In this document: piece after piece, positions 5,437-9,257 of the stretch
How positions within the stretch are numbered: position 1 is the first letter of the stretch
Layout: every line of letters begins with the position of its first letter
Source: Thermoplasmata archaeon
Lineage (GTDB): Archaea > Thermoplasmatota > Thermoplasmata > Thermoplasmatales > Thermoplasmataceae
Assembly: GCA_021850835.1 (NCBI GenBank)
Contig: JAJZKS010000054.1
Coordinates: forward strand, 1-9,257
DNA: 9,257 bases
Direction of reading: 5' to 3'
The notes under the pieces: generated by a model
Database searches by the model: none
Told to the model about the DNA's origin: nothing
The model's input: the letters and a program-made list of their open reading frames with translations, nothing else
Position numbers and translations under genes: made by a program

Positions 5437-7458
5437 TTATTTCTTGGCTGTTTCCAGGCTGAATTTTGGAGTGGTGTATTTTCTTGTGGTCTTGAATGGC
5501 CTGAATATCTTGCCGTTGCCATAATAGAATTTTGAGAAGAATTCCACGTAAATAAGCCTCGCCCCCTGTATTCCTGGTTCAAGGATTGCTATGCCTATTG
5601 TGAAGAGCTGGCCAAGTATGAGCACAAGTATACCTATAGCGGCAAATGCAGGGCTTTTTGAAACTCCCTTGAGGAAAATGAGGTCAAGCACATATGACAG
5701 ATACACCGCTGCAAGCAGTATACCCAGAATCCTCGTATATGAGAGTATATGGCTGATGATGGAGGGTATCTCTATGAGCCCGCCCGTGCCTTCAGATACT
5801 GCCATTACCACTATGCCCACTATGAATCCCCCAAGGGAAATTGGAGCAACGGGGTTTGTTGCAAGACTGAATGAGAAATTGCTGGAATGCTGTATGAGGT
5901 TAAGCCCGAACATTGCGATCCCCCAGGCCATGAGTAGCCATCCGATCTTTCCGCCAACTCCCTTCCAGTGCTTCCTCCTTGCCTCGTTTGCAAGGCCAAG
6001 AACCAGGCCGAATGTAACCATGGCAAGCCCTATGTATCCTGTCAACAGGAGAAGTTTTGGTATCACGAGGGTAAGATGGAAGAGCACAATAGAGGGCTGA
6101 GGTGGGAATCCCATGATGCTTGCCGTGAACTTCGGAGCAACTTCAAACACAGTTACAGGAAGCAGCGGGAAGCCGAAGAAACCGTTGAACAGCAATCCAA
6201 CAACTATTGCAACCAGAGCACCTGGAACAAGGGTTCTGGCAAGTACCAGAAGCGCATTCTTTCCGAATACGGTCATAGCGAAATTGGTGAGTCCCCTGGG
6301 GAGGATAGTCCTGGCACCGGGAGTTGTGAGCTTTCTTTTCATCCAGGTTGCTCCGGCTAAGATTACAAGCCCGTAGCCCCAGTCTCCAACCATGAGCCCG
6401 AAGAAGAATGGGAAGATGAAGCCAAAAATCATTGTAGGGTCAAATTCAAACTCCTTGGGAAGTGAATAGAAATTGATAAAGAACTCGAAGACCTTGAACC
6501 TCTTAGGGTTTGAAAGCAGAGTGGGCGGATCCTCCTTAGAGTCCACTGTCTTTATTATTACGCTGTTTTCAGCGGCACCGTTGACCAGGGTGACCATGGA
6601 CTGGTAATGCTTCTGGGGAACCCATCCTTCAAGCGCAAATGAATCCTGAGTGGAAGCGAGCTTGTCTGAAACCTCAAGTTTCCTGTTTTCAATCTCCAGC
6701 TGTTCCCGGATCTGGGCTATAGGTTCATAGTACTGCTCAGAAAGATCCCTGAGATCCTTGTGGACTTCATCGAGGTCCTTTGTCTTGAGGCCGAGCCTGT
6801 CCTTCATGACTTTGCTGTATTCCTCCGGCTTTCCTGACATCTCAGGAATGTGTGAAATTGAGAATTTCAGCTCTGAAGCCACCCTGGCAAGCTCCGCATC
6901 CTTTTTTGCTGGTATTGTGACAACTACTGACTGGTTGGGAAGCTTGAAAACTGTTGCATCAGGAAGCTTCTCCCTTATTGCTGATGCTGCTTCCCCATCC
7001 TCAAATCCCCTTGCAATGTATGAGGAAATTGTGGAGCCGTTGAAAATTGAAAGGTCATAACTTAATCCCATGAGCGAGGACACTGCCTCAAGCCTGTTGT
7101 TTATCTCCTTTATCTCGGAGAGGAGATCCGACTCCCTGGACTTCAGCACCTTCAGCTCTTCTTCGAGGTCTATTTTTGAAGCTTCAGCGAGAAGTTCTTC
7201 CATACTGCCGAATGCCTTTGTGCCTTTCACAGGAATGTGCGGCAGCAAGTTCTCATATCCCCTGTATATCTGTAGATACCTGTTCACTTTCCTGTACAGT
7301 TCTCCAGGTTTTGCCTGTCCCATGGCCTTCGTGAGCCCAGGTTCCACCGTCTCCAACTGTATAATGCCTGCGTCGTGGAGAGCAGTTATAATGTGGTCCT
7401 TGCGCATGTTGGACCCGATGATCCTTACCCTGAGCATCTTCTCCGGCATCAGTGCCAT
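5437..7458 (-). CDS. atpI: A-type ATP synthase subunit I (subunit a, stator and proton half-channels)
   Basis: A 673-aa protein, normal length for archaeal subunit I (V-ATPase subunit a homologue). It couples proton flow through the membrane ring to the A1 head. The N-terminal half (1-330) is cytoplasmic, with coiled coils at about 96-127 and 228-266 that dock the E/H peripheral stalks. The membrane half starts at about 343 with GFIFPFFFGLMVGDWGYGL (346-364), highly conserved in the family, and has seven or eight helices. SHILSYTRILGI (569-580) contains the essential arginine, Arg576, that faces the proteolipid carboxylate. The end, GARLIYVEFFSKFYYGNGKIF (632-652), is the standard C-terminal signature. 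The segment usually reading GH-x2-N before it is GQLFT (615-619) here. The gene starts at an ATG overlapping the atpH stop (TAATG), with Shine-Dalgarno GAGGG 6 nt upstream. It is the last gene of the operon. Confidence 0.96.
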   Translation of the reverse strand: MALMPEKMLRVRIIGSNMRKDHIITALHDAGIIQLETVEPGLTKAMGQAKPGELYRKVNRYLQIYRGYENLLPHIPVKGTKAFGSMEELLAEASKIDLEEELKVLKSRESDLLSEIKEINNRLEAVSSLMGLSYDLSIFNGSTISSYIARGFEDGEAASAIREKLPDATVFKLPNQSVVVTIPAKKDAELARVASELKFSISHIPEMSGKPEEYSKVMKDRLGLKTKDLDEVHKDLRDLSEQYYEPIAQIREQLEIENRKLEVSDKLASTQDSFALEGWVPQKHYQSMVTLVNGAAENSVIIKTVDSKEDPPTLLSNPKRFKVFEFFINFYSLPKEFEFDPTMIFGFIFPFFFGLMVGDWGYGLVILAGATWMKRKLTTPGARTILPRGLTNFAMTVFGKNALLVLARTLVPGALVAIVVGLLFNGFFGFPLLPVTVFEVAPKFTASIMGFPPQPSIVLFHLTLVIPKLLLLTGYIGLAMVTFGLVLGLANEARRKHWKGVGGKIGWLLMAWGIAMFGLNLIQHSSNFSFSLATNPVAPISLGGFIVGIVVMAVSEGTGGLIEIPSIISHILSYTRILGILLAAVYLSYVLDLIFLKGVSKSPAFAAIGILVLILGQLFTIGIAILEPGIQGARLIYVEFFSKFYYGNGKIFRPFKTTRKYTTPKFSLETAKK

Positions 7459-7781
7459 TACATACCCTCTAGATAGGATTTGAGCAAATCAGACGTTATC
7501 TTCTCTATTTCCCTGTCTGAAAGCTTCATTTTCATCCTGTCGGCCTTTTCCCTGCTTCCAAGAACAATGCTTTCTGCCCTGGACCTTGCCTCTACGGTGA
7601 CATCGGCGACCTCTTTCGTGGCCTGGAGCCTAAGTCTCTCCTCGTTTTCCTTCACTTTCAATGCAAACCGGGCTTCCATTTCCTGGAGTTGCTTATCCTT
7701 CTCGTTCTTGAGAAGTGCAATTTCATCGTTGATTGAGTTTTCCTTTTCCTTGATTACCTTGAGTGTTTCTAGATCTTCCAT
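7458..7781 (-). CDS. atpH: A-type ATP synthase subunit H (peripheral stalk)
   Basis: A 107-aa protein, highly charged and almost wholly helical, matching in size and character the archaeal subunit H (counterpart of V-ATPase subunit G). With subunit E it forms the peripheral stalks that hold the A1 head against rotation. Residues about 8-85 form a long coiled coil with alternating acidic and basic residues (IKEKENSINDEIALLKNEKD, RFALKVKENEERLRLQATKE), with the small-residue-rich ADVTVEARSRAESIVLGSRE typical of stalk subunits at about 59-78. No membrane segment is present. The ATG is preceded by AGGAG at 7791-7795, with a 9-nt spacer, inside the end of the upstream small ORF. Its stop overlaps the atpI start by one base. 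Function is assigned by character and context, since coiled-coil sequences diverge quickly. Confidence 0.85.
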   Translation of the reverse strand: MEDLETLKVIKEKENSINDEIALLKNEKDKQLQEMEARFALKVKENEERLRLQATKEVADVTVEARSRAESIVLGSREKADRMKMKLSDREIEKITSDLLKSYLEGM

Positions 7782-7782
7782 T

Positions 7783-7956
7783 TCAGATCACTCCTGTAAA
7801 TAGCATAGTAAGCAGCAGCACGGACACCATGGGATTGAAAAGGAGGAAGAATGTCCTCAGCCTCTTGAACCTCCTCAGATTCCTGTTTCTCATGAGTTCT
7901 TCCCTCGTGAATATCCTGTTCCTGTCCAGCTTCAACTGCTGCTTCCAGTACTTCAT
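7783..7956 (-). CDS. 57-aa basic single-span membrane protein inside the ATP synthase operon
   Basis: A small ORF that fills the otherwise unexplained gap between atpD and atpH. It starts MKYWKQQLKLDR and has a very basic first 34 residues (13 Lys/Arg against 3 Asp/Glu), including NRNLRRFKRLR (24-34). A hydrophobic helix follows at 35-57 (TFFLLFNPMVSVLLLTMLF, then TGVI), with an Asn-Pro in the middle. The charge pattern predicts a cytoplasmic N-terminus and a tail-anchored helix. The ATG overlaps the atpD stop (TGATG), a strong AGGAGGG (7966-7972) lies 9 nt upstream, and the stop is 1 nt before the atpH ATG; the same 9-nt SD spacing is seen for atpH. Codon choice (AGG arginines) matches the neighbours. 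It is not the proteolipid, which needs two or more helices and a buried carboxylate. Methanosarcina mazei is remembered to have a small hydrophobic AhaG after ahaD; homology is untested. Likely a small structural or assembly component; function unknown. Confidence 0.8.
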   Translation of the reverse strand: MKYWKQQLKLDRNRIFTREELMRNRNLRRFKRLRTFFLLFNPMVSVLLLTMLFTGVI

Positions 7957-8600
7957 CAGGCAACTCCCTCCTGGGATTTCCTGTTAATCTTTCTCTTTAC
8001 CATTTTCAGTGTAGTGAACATGTCCCTCTCGATCTCATCCAGCCTCATCCTTATGATCTTCGCTGAATATGTTAGCTGGGGGATCAGTATGTTCTCAATG
8101 GCGTTTGAACGCCTCTTTGTCTTGTCGATTTCGTGGAGAAGCTTCCTCATTGAGTTTTCTTTCTCTGCGATCTCCACTATCTGAGTGTAAATATTCTCGA
8201 ATTTCTTTATTGCGTCATTGACTGCTGTGGGAACAGATATGGCCCTGTACTGGTTAGAAAGGATGGTCTGGTTGTAGTTCCTGCTGAGTTCAGGGATCCT
8301 GACTCCCATGACATTCTTCAGGTTCACGCCTACCGTTGAATCAGCTGACATGTACGCGATCCTTTCCAGGTTCATGGTACCCGATATGATTTCCGCTGCC
8401 TTCAGGGTATCCAGTGCGTCCCCTATGTCGGATCTCAGATTCTCCCTGAGGCCCTTGACACTTCTGCTGATGTTGAAGAACTCCATAACAAGGGATGACC
8501 TCTTCATCTTCAGGAGATCTAGGCCTCTCTTGGCCAGTTTAATTCTTCTCCTGGTTCGAATGAGTTCAATCCTTGTGGGTTTCAGCTCAGTCTGTGCCAT
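7956..8600 (-). CDS. atpD: A-type ATP synthase subunit D (central rotor shaft)
   Basis: A 214-aa protein, normal for archaeal subunit D (functional counterpart of F-type gamma). It forms the long antiparallel coiled coil inside the A3B3 head and turns with the central stalk. Visible signature: LKPTRIELIRTRRRIKLAKRGLDLLKMKRSSLV near the N-terminus (about residues 6-38, the conserved Pro-Thr-Arg and R-x5-G-x2-LLK pattern). A globular middle follows (about 75-135), then a long C-terminal helix (about 130-200) with RRSNAIENILIPQL, also typical. The ATG at 8600 overlaps the atpB stop (TAATG) and has AAGGAGG 4 nt upstream. An in-frame GTG at 8618 would add six residues encoded by that same Shine-Dalgarno region, so it is not preferred. 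Confidence 0.95.
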   Translation of the reverse strand: MAQTELKPTRIELIRTRRRIKLAKRGLDLLKMKRSSLVMEFFNISRSVKGLRENLRSDIGDALDTLKAAEIISGTMNLERIAYMSADSTVGVNLKNVMGVRIPELSRNYNQTILSNQYRAISVPTAVNDAIKKFENIYTQIVEIAEKENSMRKLLHEIDKTKRRSNAIENILIPQLTYSAKIIRMRLDEIERDMFTTLKMVKRKINRKSQEGVA

Positions 8601-9257
8601 TATTCCTCCTTGTTCCACTTTCCGTATTTCTTGATGAAGTCTGTCTTCAGCCTCTTCATGTCCCCTTCCGGAAGCATGGACATGAGATCGTAGCTGATGC
8701 CAAGGGTGTCTTCAATTGACCTGTCCTCGTATATCCCCTGGTTCACGTACCTCTTCTCAAACTCATCCGCAAACTTGAGGTACATCCTGTCGTTTGCACC
8801 CAGTGCCTCTTCTCCCACTATTGCACTTAGGGACCTGAGATCCTTTCCGTTTGCATAGGCTGCGTACAGCTGGTCTGCCACTCCCCTGTGGTCTTCTCTT
8901 GTCCTGCCCTTCCCGATTCCCTGGTTCATGAGTCTTGACAGTGAGGGCAGAACATCCACGGGCGGGTAAATTCCCTTCCTCTGCAGATCCCTGCTCAGCA
9001 CGATCTGGCCCTCTGTAATGTATCCTGTAAGGTCAGGTATCGGGTTCGTGATATCATCACCTGGCATGGTGAGGATTGGAATCTGCGTGATGGAGCCGTT
9101 CTTGCCCCTGATCTTCCCTGCCCTCTCATATATGGTTGAAAGATCAGTGTACATGTATCCCGGGAAACCCCTTCTTCCTGGAACTTCTTCCCTTGCTGAT
9201 GATATTTCCCTCAGGGCTTCGCAGTAGTTGGTCATGTCTGAAAGGATAACCAGAATG
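8600..9257 (-). CDS. atpB: A-type ATP synthase subunit B (non-catalytic), N-terminus cut by window edge
   Basis: The C-terminal 218 codons of a protein usually about 460 aa; the reading frame is open at the right edge, so the 5' half lies beyond it. Subunit B alternates with catalytic subunit A in the A3B3 head and binds nucleotide without hydrolysing it. Recognition is firm: the window starts with [19 protein letters not shown], then [20 protein letters not shown] with the family's invariant PGRRGxPGYMY. Next come [20 protein letters not shown] (the conserved [20 protein letters not shown] block, with Asn for His here), [20 protein letters not shown] and GKGRTREDH. The tail, [17 protein letters not shown], is normal, so the C-terminus is intact. 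The ATG at 9235 is internal (family alignment continues upstream), not the start. Its TAA overlaps the atpD ATG by one base. Confidence 0.97.
   Translation of the reverse strand, partial: ILVILSDMTNYCEALREISSAREEVPGRRGFPGYMYTDLSTIYERAGKIRGKNGSITQIPILTMPGDDITNPIPDLTGYITEGQIVLSRDLQRKGIYPPVDVLPSLSRLMNQGIGKGRTREDHRGVADQLYAAYANGKDLRSLSAIVGEEALGANDRMYLKFADEFEKRYVNQGIYEDRSIEDTLGISYDLMSMLPEGDMKRLKTDFIKKYGKWNKEE

Noticed and set aside
5591..6100. 169-aa plus-strand ORF
   Set aside because: Antisense shadow of the membrane half of atpI, no family resemblance and no start signals.
7070..7483. 137-aa Ser-rich plus-strand ORF
   Set aside because: Antisense to the charged coiled-coil part of atpI; Ser/Phe-rich composition is the usual shadow of Glu/Lys/Arg codons. 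No promoter or SD.
7769..7963. 64-aa acidic ORF (TTG start, MPDEVLEAAVEAG...) overlapping the atpD-atpH gap
   Set aside because: It is the neighbouring frame of the 57-aa membrane ORF, needs a TTG start with worse spacing, and runs into atpH. The ATG frame has the SD, the tight junctions and a coherent membrane protein pattern.
1..9257. tRNA, rRNA, CRISPR array, insertion sequence or prophage signs
   Set aside because: Intergenic gaps total under 500 bp and show no cloverleaf, no regular repeat-spacer pattern, no transposase and no long terminal repeats.

Overview
The window reads as part of an archaeal chromosome, most likely a member of the Thermoplasmatales or a close relative. The evidence is an archaeal-type (A-type) ATP synthase gene cluster, TATA boxes about 25-30 nt upstream of start codons that imply leaderless or near-leaderless transcripts, a T-rich terminator without a stem, and heavy use of AGG/AGA arginine and ATA isoleucine codons. 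The species cannot be named from the sequence alone.

Left part (1-4659): three genes that may form a metabolic module. A molybdenum-hydroxylase large subunit (CoxL / xanthine dehydrogenase family, cut by the window's left edge) is read leftwards. It diverges, across a 200-bp promoter region with nested inverted repeats, from a 12-helix MFS transporter of the metabolite:H+ symporter type. After a T-rich terminator and a fresh promoter comes a complete UbiD-family, prenylated-FMN-dependent (de)carboxylase. Uptake, hydroxylation and (de)carboxylation of an organic, possibly aromatic, acid is a reasonable hypothesis, but the substrate cannot be read from the sequence.

Middle (4681-5434): a 150-aa unrecognised protein on the minus strand with a TTG start, divergent from an 82-aa membrane protein. 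The 52-bp gap holds one AT-rich box placed so that it could serve both directions.

Right part (5437-9257, minus strand): the 3' end of an A-type ATP synthase operon, transcribed right to left: atpB (C-terminal part), atpD, a 57-aa basic single-span membrane protein, atpH and atpI. Every junction is an overlap or a 1-nt gap (TAATG, TGATG, TGAAATG, TAATG), each with a Shine-Dalgarno sequence, so the chain looks translationally coupled. The 57-aa ORF is easily missed because it is under 60 codons and overlaps atpD by 1 nt. It is the most interesting object here: a probable uncharacterised small membrane component or assembly factor of the ATP synthase. The placement of H and I after B-D, and the absence of a proteolipid (K) gene next to I, also differ from the better-known H-I-K-E-C-F-A-B-D order.
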